The notes: generated by a model from the sequence alone, not told the origin. DNA of 64,000 nt from Sphingomonas_O antarctica (GCF_965137005.1 NZ_CBCRXM010000003.1:186001-250000); one strand, 5' to 3'. Positions 15,137 to 24,141 are shown, counted from the first letter of the stretch. Numbers and translations: made by a program.

Positions 15137-15735
15137 GACGCGGGAGCGTTTGCCGACGGAAGCGGAGGTGCCACGCCGTTGGCGGCGGGCGGCGGCGGCG
15201 CACCGGCACCGGGCGGTGGGGGCGGCGGCCCGCCATCGGGACCACAGCGGCCATCGGGTCCATGACGCGGGCCATCGCGACCCGGGCCATCACGATCCGG
15301 ACCACCGCGACCTTCACGTCCGGGACCGTCATGCGGACCGCGCGCCGGGCCGACCGGCGTGACGACGCCGGCCTGATCGGTCAGGAACGACGGGCGCAAA
15401 CGGCCGTCGTCGACGCGACCCTGCACCGTCACGATACTGCCGACGGCAGGCGCGGCGGCGTTCGGATCGGCGGCGATCAGCGTGCGGCCGCTATTGTCCG
15501 CCAGCACGAAGTTGTTGCCGAAGTTTTCGGCAACGCGACCCCGGATCGCGACGATGCCCGACGCACCGGCCAGATTGGCGATCGGCTTGACCGTGGTCGG
15601 GGCCATTTCGATCGACGGGCGCTGAAGGTGCGCCACGCTGGCACCGGCGACGCCGCCGACGGCGAGCAAGCCAGCCGCCAGTGCCACTTTGGCCGAACCG
15701 GACAGTGTCGATAGTCTTTCGTTGATGTTCTTCAT
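15094..15735 (-). CDS. Secreted OB-fold-like protein with Gly/Pro-rich tail
   Basis: A 213-residue exported protein. Residues 15-37 are a signal peptide or anchor (AKVALAAGLLAVGGVAGAS). A domain at about 55-125 (GIVAIRGRVAENFGNNFVLADNSGRTLI...VGSIVTVQGRV) has the strand pattern of a bacterial OB-fold (BOF/YdeI-like). The rest, from about 130, is a disordered tail rich in glycine, aspartate, arginine and then proline. A strong ribosome binding site (AGGAGG) precedes the ATG. It diverges from the response regulator gene 105 bases away, so it is a good candidate target of that system. BOF proteins often respond to cationic or stress signals; that link is inference. Confidence 0.75.
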   Translation of the reverse strand: MKNINERLSTLSGSAKVALAAGLLAVGGVAGASVAHLQRPSIEMAPTTVKPIANLAGASGIVAIRGRVAENFGNNFVLADNSGRTLIAADPNAAAPAVGSIVTVQGRVDDGRLRPSFLTDQAGVVTPVGPARGPHDGPGREGRGGPDRDGPGRDGPRHGPDGRCGPDGGPPPPPPGAGAPPPPAANGVAPPLPSANAPASQPQPAAAPRAPSA

Positions 15736-15839
15736 TTCATCCTCCTCAGTGGGGATCGATGAAGTACGACTCGGACCCGGCGGCCACGCTGAACCCCGCC
15801 GCTCATTTTCGGTTTAGCTAAAGGCGCGTAGCGGGGGGT

Positions 15840-16505
15840 ATGCGCATCCTGCTGGTCGAAGACGATCCCGATCTGGGGCCCGCGCTGGCAAAGGCGCTGC
15901 GCGGGGAGAATTGCGCGGTCGATCTGGCGGCGGACGGCATCGACGCGGCGCATCTCGGCGATACCGAGACGTATGACGCGGCGGTCCTTGATCTGGGCAT
16001 GCCGGGGATGGACGGGCTGGCGATTCTGAAAGCCTGGCGCGACGCGGGGCGGGCGCATCCGGTGCTGATCCTGACCGCGCGCGACGGCTGGTCGGACAAG
16101 GTCGCCGGGTTCAAGGCGGGGGCCGACGATTTCCTGACCAAGCCATTCCGCTTCGAGGAATTGTTGATGCGGTTGCGCGCGATCGTGCGGCGCGCGGCGG
16201 GACATGCGGCGGCATTGGTGGCCTGCGGGCCATTGTCGTTCGACAGTCAGTCGGGCGCGTTCGAACTCGATGGCTTTCCGTTGCGCCTGACCGCCCTGGA
16301 ATGGCGTGTGCTGTCGACGCTGATGCTGTCCCGCGAGGTGGTGATCGAGCGGCTCGCGTTGATCGAGCGAGTGTATGAGGGCGACACCGACAATGATTCC
16401 AACACGCTCGACGTGATCATCGGACGGCTGCGCAAGAAGATCGGGGCCGATCTGATCGAAACGGTGCGCGGGCGCGGGTATCGTTTGACGGCGGGCCCGC
16501 AGTGA
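15840..16505 (+). CDS. OmpR/PhoP-family response regulator
   Basis: A 221-residue two-component regulator. The receiver domain (1-115) has acidic residues VEDDPD, the phosphoacceptor D51 (VLDLGMPGMDG), T79 and K101 (FLTKPF). The winged-helix DNA-binding domain (about 125-220) ends in the usual RKKIGADLIETVRGRGYRL. Its GTGA overlap with the histidine kinase start shows translational coupling. It is divergent from the secreted OB-fold-like protein. The pair resembles the PhoP-PhoQ type, but the signal cannot be read from sequence. Confidence 0.94.
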   Translation: MRILLVEDDPDLGPALAKALRGENCAVDLAADGIDAAHLGDTETYDAAVLDLGMPGMDGLAILKAWRDAGRAHPVLILTARDGWSDKVAGFKAGADDFLTKPFRFEELLMRLRAIVRRAAGHAAALVACGPLSFDSQSGAFELDGFPLRLTALEWRVLSTLMLSREVVIERLALIERVYEGDTDNDSNTLDVIIGRLRKKIGADLIETVRGRGYRLTAGPQ

Positions 16506-17839
16506 GGCGCTGGCTACCGCAATCGATCGCGGGGCGGATGCTGACCTTGTCGGCGCTGACCAGTCTGGTGGCGCTGGCTATTGCCGCTGCGGTGATCGGC
16601 GGCGTGCTGGAGCGGGTCGTAACGCAGGGCATCGACCGGCGGCTCGATGCGCAAATCGCGTTGATGGCGAGCAGTGTCGATGCGAACGGGACCATCGACA
16701 TGCCGCGGCTGGCGGTCGTACGCGACGCCTTGTCCGCCGGGCGCGACTGGTCGTGGCAGATCAGCGCGCCGGAGCGGACCGTCGGACCCGCCGATTTCCC
16801 GCGGCTCGACCCCGAACTGCCCGGTCCGCCGATCGACGAGCGTCGGCGCCACGGTGGCGCGCAGCCGCGTGAAGGCCGCGATGCCGACGACGCGCCGGTG
16901 CACGCACGCGAGTTGATCCTGAAGACGACCGGCGGGGATGTGCGGCTGACCGCGAGTGCGCCGCGCGAGGTGATCCAGCGACCGATCCGCGCCGCGGCCA
17001 TGCCGCTGATGCTGTTGCTCGCGGCGCTGTCGGCCGTGCTCGCTGTTACGGCAGCCGTCCAGGTGCGGCTGGGGCTTCGTCCCCTACGAGCGCTAAAAAG
17101 CGCTGTGGCCGAGGTACGTGCCGGACGGGCGGCGGCGGTGCCCGATGATCAGCCGCACGAACTCGCGCCGCTGGCCGGGGAACTCAATGCACTGGTTCGG
17201 GAGAATGACGCGGCGCTGGCGGCGGCGCGCGCGTCCGCCGCCAATCTGGCGCATGCACTGAAGACGCCGGTGGCGACGCTCGCGCTCGGATTGCGCGACG
17301 ATCCCGGGGCGTCACGGCAGGTCGCGCGGATCGACGCGGTCATCCGCCATCATCTGTCGCGGACGCGCGATCGCGTGGCGGGCACTCGCAAAAGCACGGT
17401 GATCGCTCCGGCGATTGCCGATCTGGCGGCGACGCTCATGCGGTTGGCGGGCGAGCGCAAAGTGGCGATCGATGTCGTGATCGCGGCGGATTTGGCGGTG
17501 GCGATGGACCCGGCCGATTTCGACGAACTCTCAGGCAATCTGATCGACAATGCGGTGCGCCATGCCGTGTGCCGGGTGGTGGTGACGGGGATGCGCGTCG
17601 GGGGGATGGTGCATCTGGTCGTCGAGGATGACGGGCCGGGTATCCCCGAAGCGTCGCGCGCGCGGGCGTTGCAGGCCGGTGTCAGGCTCGACGAACGCGG
17701 CGAAGGTCATGGCTTCGGCCTGGCCATCGCGCGCGAGCTCGCGGCGCTTTATGGGGGCGAGTTGATCCTTGGTTCCGCTTCGTCGGGCGGACTGCGGGCC
17801 GAAGTGCGGTTGCCCGCGCGTGACGGTATCGCGACGTGA
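16502..17839 (+). CDS. Sensor histidine kinase, partner of the adjacent regulator
   Basis: A 445-residue membrane kinase. First transmembrane helix about 15-37, a periplasmic region of about 130 residues rich in arginine and acidic residues, and a second helix about 160-182. Then a HAMP segment (LGLRPLRALKSAVAEV), the phosphorylated H251 in NLAHALKTPVATL, and an ATPase domain with N box (LSGNLIDNAVRHA) and G boxes (DDGPGIPE, GEGHGFGLAIA). The H box lacks the usual acidic residue after histidine (HALKTP instead of HELKTP), as in the PhoQ group. GTG start overlaps the regulator stop by four bases. Confidence 0.93.
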   Translation: MRRWLPQSIAGRMLTLSALTSLVALAIAAAVIGGVLERVVTQGIDRRLDAQIALMASSVDANGTIDMPRLAVVRDALSAGRDWSWQISAPERTVGPADFPRLDPELPGPPIDERRRHGGAQPREGRDADDAPVHARELILKTTGGDVRLTASAPREVIQRPIRAAAMPLMLLLAALSAVLAVTAAVQVRLGLRPLRALKSAVAEVRAGRAAAVPDDQPHELAPLAGELNALVRENDAALAAARASAANLAHALKTPVATLALGLRDDPGASRQVARIDAVIRHHLSRTRDRVAGTRKSTVIAPAIADLAATLMRLAGERKVAIDVVIAADLAVAMDPADFDELSGNLIDNAVRHAVCRVVVTGMRVGGMVHLVVEDDGPGIPEASRARALQAGVRLDERGEGHGFGLAIARELAALYGGELILGSASSGGLRAEVRLPARDGIAT

Positions 17840-17887
17840 CGATCGCAAGCATTGCCGCTGGTCGATTAGCTTTCTAGTCTGCCCATC

Positions 17888-18130
17888 GTGGCATCGAAAC
17901 CCCCCGACGAACCGCAACGCAAGATGCAGCGATTGCGCGTGGGCATTACCGGGTTGGCGTTCGTCATCGTCCTGCTGGTCGTGTTCTTCGCGGTGATGGC
18001 CGGGGTGCAACGCAATGCGGTCGGCGAAAATCAGGCGACCGTGCAGAATGCGATGGGCAATGCGACCGACCCGATGGCGCAACTGGGTGTCGCCCCCGAC
18101 GGGGCCACGAATTCGGCGGCCAAAAAATAG
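17888..18130 (+). CDS. Small single-span membrane protein
   Basis: An 80-residue protein from a GTG start with one strong transmembrane helix (about 18-40, VGITGLAFVIVLLVVFFAVMAG) after a basic, proline-containing N-terminus; the C-terminal 40 residues are polar and probably periplasmic. No family recognised. It follows the histidine kinase by 48 bases in the same direction and could be co-transcribed, but a role in the two-component system is unproven. Ends just before the palindromic repeat. Confidence 0.65.
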   Translation: MASKPPDEPQRKMQRLRVGITGLAFVIVLLVVFFAVMAGVQRNAVGENQATVQNAMGNATDPMAQLGVAPDGATNSAAKK

Positions 18131-18132
18131 TC

Positions 18133-18178
18133 CCTCACCCGCTCGGCTTCGCCGAGTCGACCTCTCCCCGAGGGAGAG
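18133..18178. repeat. Two-stem palindromic repeat between convergent genes
   Basis: Second copy of the element inserted in the yjbQ-family gene. Stems here are CTCGGC / GCCGAG and CTCTCCC / GGGAGAG; both differ in sequence from the first copy yet remain paired. It fills the gap between the convergent small membrane protein and PHA synthase genes, where it could act as a bidirectional terminator. Confidence 0.85.
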
Positions 18179-18181
18179 TAT

Positions 18182-19759
18182 CTAGCGCGTGCGGACGTAG
18201 CGACCGGGGGCGTCCTCGATCGCTTTCAATTTGCCTTTGCCGGGAATGCGCGCAGCCTTGGCGGGGACTTCAGCATCGTCACGGTTGCGGATCCAGTCGA
18301 TCCAGTTGGGCCACCAACTGCCCTTGTGCTCGGTCGCCCCATCGATAAAATCGTCGAGCGAGGTCAGTGCGGCGTCGTTGGTCCAATAGCCGTATTTGTT
18401 GGATGCGGGCGGATTGACCACGCCGGCGATGTGACCGCTGCCGGCGAGGAGAAATTTCACCGGCCCGGTAAAATGTTCGGTCAATTTCCACACGCTGGCG
18501 AGCGGGGCGATATGGTCTTCGCGGCCCGCCTGAACGAAGGCGGGCGTCATGACCTGCGACAAGTCGATCGGCACGCCAAGCGCGCTCATCGCACCGGGCT
18601 CGACCAGTTTGTTGTCGCGGTAAAGGTCGAGCAAATACGCCTTGTGCCATTTGGCGGGCAGATTGGTGACGTCGCCATTCCAGTGGAGCAGGTCGAACGC
18701 CGGATAGTCCTTGCCAAGCAAATAGTGGTTGGCGACCGGACCCCAGATCAGATCCTTGCCGCGCAATTGGTTGAACGCGGCGGCGAGATACCGCCCGTCG
18801 AGAAACCCTTCGCCCGACACCGCCTCGATCATCTGGAGGTAATTGTCGTCGATGAAATTGAGCAGTTCGCCCGCTTCGGAAAAGTCGACCTGCGCGGTGA
18901 AAAAGGTGGCGCTGGCGACCTTGGCCGCCTCGCCCTTCGCCGCCAGCACCGCGAGCGTCGCGGCGAGCGTGGTCCCCGCGACGCAATAGCCGATGGTGTG
19001 GACCGCGGGGACGTCCAGCACATCACGGATCGTGTCGACCGCCTCGATCTGCGCGGCGATATAATCGTCCCAGACGACATCCTTCATCGACGCGTCGGCG
19101 GACTTCCAGCTGACCACGAATACGCTCAGCCCCTGATCCACCGCCCAGCGGATGAAGCTTTTTTCGGGCGTCAGGTCGAGGATGTAGAAGCGGTTGATCC
19201 ACGGCGGAAAGATGACCAGCGGCGTGGCCAGCACCGTTTCGGTGGTCGGGCTGTACTGGATCAGTTGGTATAGCGGAGTTTCATGAACGACCTTGCCGGG
19301 AGTCGTCGCGATGTTGCGACCGACCTCGAACGCCCCCTCCGCAACGTGGCTGAGCTGGCCCGCGCCGAAATCGCGCAACAAATGCTGAAAGCCGGTGGCG
19401 AGGCTCTGACCATTCGTTTCGATCGCCTTGTTCAGCGCGACCGGATTGGTGAACGGCGAGTTGGCGGGGGACATCGCCTCGACCAGCGAGCGCATCGCGA
19501 ATTCGGCGCGCTGACGCTGGCTATCGTCGAGGCCGGGCAATTGCGCGACCGATTTCATCATCGCGTCGGCCATCAGCGAATAGCCCTGGCGCATCAGGTC
19601 GAACACCGGATGATCCCATTCGGGCGCGGCGAAACGCTTGTCCTTTGGATCGAGCGCACCCCGCCCCGCCGCAGCGACGGGCGCGAGGATCTGACCCCAG
19701 GCGTCGAGCACCGCCTGAAGGCCGTTCGCCAGCGGCATTGCGGGGTCCTGATCGGCCAT
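18182..19759 (-). CDS. phaC: Class I polyhydroxyalkanoate synthase
   Basis: Polymerises hydroxyacyl-CoA into polyester storage granules. The 525 residues contain the synthase N-terminal region and an alpha/beta hydrolase domain. The lipase-like box is GYCVAG with the catalytic cysteine C259, followed by the aspartate loop (AGREDHIAPL) and the histidine (GSGHIAGVVNPP). Hallmarks of class I include PPWINRFYILDL and WKSADASMKDVVWDDY. I chose ATG at 19757-19759, which has a strong ribosome binding site (GAGGAGAG). At 525 residues it is somewhat shorter than typical class I enzymes (about 560-600), mostly at the N-terminus. No phaA, phaB, phasin or phaR gene is adjacent. Confidence 0.95.
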   Translation of the reverse strand: MADQDPAMPLANGLQAVLDAWGQILAPVAAAGRGALDPKDKRFAAPEWDHPVFDLMRQGYSLMADAMMKSVAQLPGLDDSQRQRAEFAMRSLVEAMSPANSPFTNPVALNKAIETNGQSLATGFQHLLRDFGAGQLSHVAEGAFEVGRNIATTPGKVVHETPLYQLIQYSPTTETVLATPLVIFPPWINRFYILDLTPEKSFIRWAVDQGLSVFVVSWKSADASMKDVVWDDYIAAQIEAVDTIRDVLDVPAVHTIGYCVAGTTLAATLAVLAAKGEAAKVASATFFTAQVDFSEAGELLNFIDDNYLQMIEAVSGEGFLDGRYLAAAFNQLRGKDLIWGPVANHYLLGKDYPAFDLLHWNGDVTNLPAKWHKAYLLDLYRDNKLVEPGAMSALGVPIDLSQVMTPAFVQAGREDHIAPLASVWKLTEHFTGPVKFLLAGSGHIAGVVNPPASNKYGYWTNDAALTSLDDFIDGATEHKGSWWPNWIDWIRNRDDAEVPAKAARIPGKGKLKAIEDAPGRYVRTR

Positions 19760-19781
19760 GCGCTCTCCTCGTCGCCGCGAG

Positions 19782-20858
19782 TCAGGTCGCGGTCGGATAG
19801 TCGATATAGCCCTCCGGACCCTGCGAATACCATTGCGCCATGACATCGGGCGCGAGCGGCGTACCCGAGGCCAATCGCGCGGGCAGATCGGGGTTCGAAA
19901 TGAACGGGCGGCCGAAACTGATCGCATCGGCGGCACCGCTGGCAATCGCCGTCTGGGCGGCCTCCAGCGTATAGTCCGAATTGAGGATCAGCGGCCCCTT
20001 GAAAACCTTGCGGATCGCCTGGCTGAGGCGCGGCACATCGGTGCGGCCGAACGTGCCATTCTCCCCAGGTTCGCGCAGTTCGAGATAGGCGATGCCGCGT
20101 GCGTCGAGCGCCGCGGCGGCGGCAGTGAACAGCGGCTCTGGATTGCTGTCGTCGACACCCTGGCTTTCGCCATTGGGCGACAGGCGAACGCCGACCTTGT
20201 CCGCCCCGGCCACCGCGACCAATGCGGACACGACCTGATCGAGCAAACGAATGCGGTTCGCGATCTCGCCACCATATTCGTCCGTCCGCTTGTTCGAACC
20301 ATCGCGCAGGAACTGGTCGATCAGATAGCCGTTGGCGCTGTGCAACTGGATCCCGTCAAAGCCCGCAGCGAGGGCGTTTTTCGCGGCCTTGGTGTAATCT
20401 TCGACCAGCCGTGGCACTTCGCTCACTTCGAGCGGGCGAGCGACGTCATAGGGCAACCGCCCCTCATAAGTGTGCGCCTTGGTCGGCGCCTGAGTTGCCG
20501 AGGCCGAAACCGGGGGCTGATCGCCGAGAAAACTCGAATGGACGATACGGCCCATATGCCACAGCTGCGCTGCGATGCGCCCGCCCGCGGCGTGAACGGC
20601 GGCAGTGACGGGCTTCCAAGCCTCGACCTGCTCGTCGGTCCACAGGCCCGGCGCGAATGGCCAGCCAAGGCCCTCGCGGCTGATCCCCGTCGCCTCGCTG
20701 AGGATCAGTCCCGCGCCGGCGCGCTGCGCATAATAGGTCTGCATGATCTCGGTCGGGACATGCTCTTTCGTTGAGCGTCCGCGCGTCAGGGGTGCCATGA
20801 TGATACGGTTCGGCGCGTCGATCGCGCCGAGTTTAATCGGGTCGAACAGGGTGGGCAT
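19782..20858 (-). CDS. Old Yellow Enzyme family alkene reductase
   Basis: A 358-residue FMN- and NADPH-dependent ene-reductase of the NemA/Old Yellow Enzyme class. Motifs: NRIIMAPLTRGRS at the FMN site, AAQLWHMGRI, and FDGIQLHSANGYLIDQFL, which carries the substrate-binding pair as His and Asn rather than His-His. GVRLSPNGE and ADAISFGRPFISNPDL bind the FMN phosphate. The start ATG at 20856-20858 has an AAAGGAA binding site. Such enzymes reduce activated C=C bonds or nitro esters. It lies 22 bases upstream of phaC on the same strand; a shared transcript is likely, a shared pathway not obvious. Confidence 0.94.
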   Translation of the reverse strand: MPTLFDPIKLGAIDAPNRIIMAPLTRGRSTKEHVPTEIMQTYYAQRAGAGLILSEATGISREGLGWPFAPGLWTDEQVEAWKPVTAAVHAAGGRIAAQLWHMGRIVHSSFLGDQPPVSASATQAPTKAHTYEGRLPYDVARPLEVSEVPRLVEDYTKAAKNALAAGFDGIQLHSANGYLIDQFLRDGSNKRTDEYGGEIANRIRLLDQVVSALVAVAGADKVGVRLSPNGESQGVDDSNPEPLFTAAAAALDARGIAYLELREPGENGTFGRTDVPRLSQAIRKVFKGPLILNSDYTLEAAQTAIASGAADAISFGRPFISNPDLPARLASGTPLAPDVMAQWYSQGPEGYIDYPTAT

Positions 20859-20896
20859 CGGGTTCCTTTCGGGGTTGCCTCCGCTATGGGGACGCA

Positions 20897-21775
20897 GTGG
20901 CGACATCGGCAAGTCAAGAAACCCTTGGGGGGCATGAAGGCGCGCGCGCGATTGCCGCGTTGATCCTCGCCAATGCGCTGCTGGCCTTTGGTCCGGTGCT
21001 GGTGCGGCTGAGCGATGTCGGGCCGGTGGCGTCGGCATTCTGGCGCATGGCCATCGCCTTTCCGATCCTTGCCGGCGCGGCGGCGTGGTCGGGGCGCGGC
21101 AAGCCGAGCGGGTTCACGCCGGTCCTGATCCTGATCGTCGCGGCGTCAGGCCTGGTATTTGCGGGCGATCTCGCCAGTTGGCACCTCGGTATCGTGCGGA
21201 CCAAGGTCGCCAACGCGACGTTGTTCGGCAATTCGGCGAGCCTGTTGTTCCCGATTTACGGCTTTCTGGCCGCCCGTGCCTGGCCGTCGCGGCGGCAGGG
21301 GCTAGCGCTGATCTTCGCCGCGCTGGGTGCGGCGGTGCTGATGGGGCGAAGCGCCGAACTCAGCCCCGAACACTTGGTGGGCGATTTGCTGAGCATGCTC
21401 GCGGGCATGTTTTACGCGATTTATTTCATCGCGATCGCCCGGGCGCGAGAAACCTTGTCGCCGTTGCCATTGCTGGCCGCATCGACGCTGGCGAGCGCGG
21501 TGCCGTTGCTGGCTCTGGCGCTGGCAATGGGCGAGACGATCGTGCCGACCAACTGGTGGCCGCTGGTCGCTTTGTCGTTCTGCAGCCAGATCGCGGGTCA
21601 GGGATTGATGACGCGCGCATTGGGCCGGACCAGTCCGCTGGTGATCGGGCTGACGCTGCTGACGCAGCCGGTGGTCGCGGCGATCGGCGGGTATTTCCTG
21701 TTCCACGAGACGCTGGGGCCGCTTGATCTGGTCGGTGCGGTGATGATCGCGGTGGCGCTGGTGCTGGTGCGGTGA
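20897..21775 (+). CDS. EamA/DMT family transporter
   Basis: A 292-residue membrane protein with about ten helices in two EamA repeats: ALILANALLAFGPVLVRLSD opens repeat one and VGDLLSMLAGMFYAIYFIAI opens repeat two. TSPLVIGLTLLTQPVVAAIGG matches the C-terminal repeat end with its conserved proline. GTG start at 20897, divergent from the Old Yellow Enzyme gene with 38 bases between. Substrate unknown. It differs clearly from the other EamA protein at 9277-10191, so this is not a recent duplication. Confidence 0.9.
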   Translation: MATSASQETLGGHEGARAIAALILANALLAFGPVLVRLSDVGPVASAFWRMAIAFPILAGAAAWSGRGKPSGFTPVLILIVAASGLVFAGDLASWHLGIVRTKVANATLFGNSASLLFPIYGFLAARAWPSRRQGLALIFAALGAAVLMGRSAELSPEHLVGDLLSMLAGMFYAIYFIAIARARETLSPLPLLAASTLASAVPLLALALAMGETIVPTNWWPLVALSFCSQIAGQGLMTRALGRTSPLVIGLTLLTQPVVAAIGGYFLFHETLGPLDLVGAVMIAVALVLVR

Positions 21776-21779
21776 CCGC

Positions 21780-22709
21780 CTAGGGGACCAGTCGCGGCTG
21801 TCCGGGAACGCCGATGGGGCAATCGAGCGCGGCGCGGTCCCAAGCCCCCAGATCCGCGGCGGCAGCATAAGCGACGCGGGCGAAGCGCAGCAGAGTGGCG
21901 TCAGGGTCGGGCGTTTGCCTCATCGTATCATAGTCGAGGAGGAATTCCCCCAACGCGGTGTCATACGCGCCTGGTCCGGCCGCAGCCTCTGCATAACCAG
22001 CAGGCGCGGGATAGGCATAGGCATAGAACGCGGCGCGCGGGTGGCGGGCATCGCCGGGCCAGAAACCAAGACTGGCTTCTTCGTGGCTATAGGCTTCGCA
22101 GGCGACTGCATCGGGCAAACCCGGCATGCCGCCGGGATGACGCGGGGCGCGTCGGCCCGAAAAGCGGGTCACCGCCAGATCGCAACTGCCCCAGAAGAAA
22201 TGCACCGGACTGACCTTGCCGAGAAAGGCCGACCGGTCCGCCGTGAAAACGCGTGCGGCGGACAGCAGCACGCGGTGAAAGCGGCGCACGGCGTCGCCGT
22301 CCCACGGTCGGCTCGCGCGATCCTGATCAAAGGCGATCGCATCGTGCATCTCGCTGGGCATGGCGTCGATCACGGTCGGCGCACCGAGTTCCGTCAGCGC
22401 CGCCATGATCGCCTGATAAGCGTCGGCCACACTCCCTGAGCGTAAAGGAAACTCGCGCCGGTCCCCGCGCGCCGAGGCGATGATCAGCAATTGGTCGACA
22501 AAATCGAAGTCGAGCTGAACGTCCACTGCCGCCGGAATTGGCCCGGTCGTCAGCCCGCACGCCGTGGGATAAAGCGTCACGTGCCAGCTGTGGTTGATCC
22601 ACGGCGTGTGCGCGAGCCGCACTTTGCCGACGATTTGCGTCAGCAGGTGCAAGTGGCGCTGTGTTTCCGCCCAGCCCGCATAATCAAGCGCGGGCCAGTC
22701 GACGTTCAC
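21780..22709 (-). CDS. DUF5996 family protein
   Basis: A 309-residue soluble protein that I assign to DUF5996 from its start: tryptophan-rich ETQRHLHLLTQIVGKVRLAH, then WINHSWHVTLYPTACGLTTG, and a later FHRVLL...SPVHFFWGSCDLAVTRFSGR. No enzymatic residues are known for the family. Its ATG overlaps the TGA of tldD by four bases, so it is translated coupled to that protease; functional linkage is plausible but untested. Ends 4 bases from the convergent EamA gene. Confidence 0.82.
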   Translation of the reverse strand: MNVDWPALDYAGWAETQRHLHLLTQIVGKVRLAHTPWINHSWHVTLYPTACGLTTGPIPAAVDVQLDFDFVDQLLIIASARGDRREFPLRSGSVADAYQAIMAALTELGAPTVIDAMPSEMHDAIAFDQDRASRPWDGDAVRRFHRVLLSAARVFTADRSAFLGKVSPVHFFWGSCDLAVTRFSGRRAPRHPGGMPGLPDAVACEAYSHEEASLGFWPGDARHPRAAFYAYAYPAPAGYAEAAAGPGAYDTALGEFLLDYDTMRQTPDPDATLLRFARVAYAAAADLGAWDRAALDCPIGVPGQPRLVP

Positions 22710-24115
22710 GCTGCGGTGCCGCCGACCGTCAGCGCATCGATTAGCAGGCTCGGCTGACCGACGCCTGCGGGAACCGACTGCCCGCCCTTGCCGCAGATGC
22801 CGACGCCTTCGTCGAGCGCCATGTCGTTGCCGATGCCGAGAACGCGGGTGAGGACGGTCGGGCCGTCGCCGATCAGCGTCGCGCCCTTGATCGGAGCGCC
22901 CAATTTGCCGTTCTCAACCTTATACGCCTCGGTGCAGCTGAACACGAATTTACCGCTGACGATATCGACCTGTCCGCCGCCGAACGATTTGCAAAAAATG
23001 CCGGTCTTCATGCGGCTGAGCAGTTCGCCCGGATCGTCATTGCCGCCGCGCGCAAAGGTGTTGGTCATGCGCGGCATGGGGGCGTGAGCGTAATTTTTGC
23101 GGCGGCCATTGCCGGTCGGGGCGACGCCCATCAGGCGGGCGTTGAGGCGGTCCTGCATATAGCCCTTGAGGATGCCGTCTTCGATCAGGACGTTTTCCTG
23201 GGTCGGCGTGCCTTCGTCATCGATCGACAGCGAGCCGCGCCGGTCGTGCAGCGCGCCATCATCGACCACCGTCACGCCGGGCGCGCCGACGCGGTCGCCG
23301 ATACGGCCCGAAAAGGCCGACGAGCCCTTGCGGTTGAAATCGCCTTCGAGGCCGTGGCCGACGGCTTCGTGAAGCAGCACGCCGCACCAGCCGGGGCCGA
23401 GCAATACGGGCATCTCGCCAACAGGCGCGGCCACAGATTCGAGATTGACCAAAGCCTGGGCCAGCGCCTCGTCGATCGCGCGATTCCACACGCCCTCTTC
23501 GAACAACCGGTCGTAGAGATAGCGCCCGCCAATCCCGAAATTGCCCGATTCGCGGCGGCCATTGGTCTCGACGACGATACCGACATTGAGGCGCACCAGC
23601 GGGCGGATATCGTGCGCGACGAAGCCGTCGGCGCGGACGATGTCGATCACCTGCCAGCTGCCCGAGAGCGACGCCGAGACCTGGACGACGCGCGGATCGC
23701 GGGCGCGCGCGGCGGCGTCGATTCGCTCCATCAGCGCGACTTTATCCTCGAACGGGACGAGGCTTAGCGGGTCGCTGTCGGTGTAGAGCCGCGTGTTGCT
23801 ACGACGAGGTGCTGCCGAGGCCTGCGTCGATGAATCGAGCAGGCGCATCGTCTCCGCCGCGCGGCGGATCGCCGGTTCGCTGATCTCGTCGGCATGCGCA
23901 AAGCCGGTGGTCTCGCCGCTGATCCCGCGCAGGCCGAAGCCGCGATCGGTGCCGTAATCGGCGACTTTCAGGCGACCGTCGTCGAATGCAAAACTCTCAT
24001 GTAAGCCATATTGCAGGTACAGCTCGCCATCGTCGCATTGGCCGATTGCCTGGTGCGTGAGTTCGATGGCGCGTTCGGGTGTGAGGTCTCGGTAGAGATT
24101 GTCGCGGGGGTTCAT
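22706..24115 (-). CDS. tldD: Metalloprotease TldD
   Basis: The TldD subunit of the TldD/TldE (PmbA) protease, which processes modified peptides such as microcins and degrades unfolded CcdA. The 469 residues match the family length. The metal site is HEAVGHGLEGDF (HExxxH), with further conserved segments GFGLRGISG, AGVTVVDDG-like GVTVVDDGALHDRRGS, and a C-terminal cluster containing GKGGQSVPAGVGQPSLLI. The PmbA partner is not in this window. The gene overlaps DUF5996 downstream by four bases. Confidence 0.96.
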   Translation of the reverse strand: MNPRDNLYRDLTPERAIELTHQAIGQCDDGELYLQYGLHESFAFDDGRLKVADYGTDRGFGLRGISGETTGFAHADEISEPAIRRAAETMRLLDSSTQASAAPRRSNTRLYTDSDPLSLVPFEDKVALMERIDAAARARDPRVVQVSASLSGSWQVIDIVRADGFVAHDIRPLVRLNVGIVVETNGRRESGNFGIGGRYLYDRLFEEGVWNRAIDEALAQALVNLESVAAPVGEMPVLLGPGWCGVLLHEAVGHGLEGDFNRKGSSAFSGRIGDRVGAPGVTVVDDGALHDRRGSLSIDDEGTPTQENVLIEDGILKGYMQDRLNARLMGVAPTGNGRRKNYAHAPMPRMTNTFARGGNDDPGELLSRMKTGIFCKSFGGGQVDIVSGKFVFSCTEAYKVENGKLGAPIKGATLIGDGPTVLTRVLGIGNDMALDEGVGICGKGGQSVPAGVGQPSLLIDALTVGGTAA

Positions 24116-24141
24116 GCCACGAGAGATAGGGAGGCGATCCC

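Noticed and set aside
9277..21775. Possible duplication of the two EamA transporters
   Set aside because: Their sequences differ throughout and their neighbours are unrelated; shared fold only.
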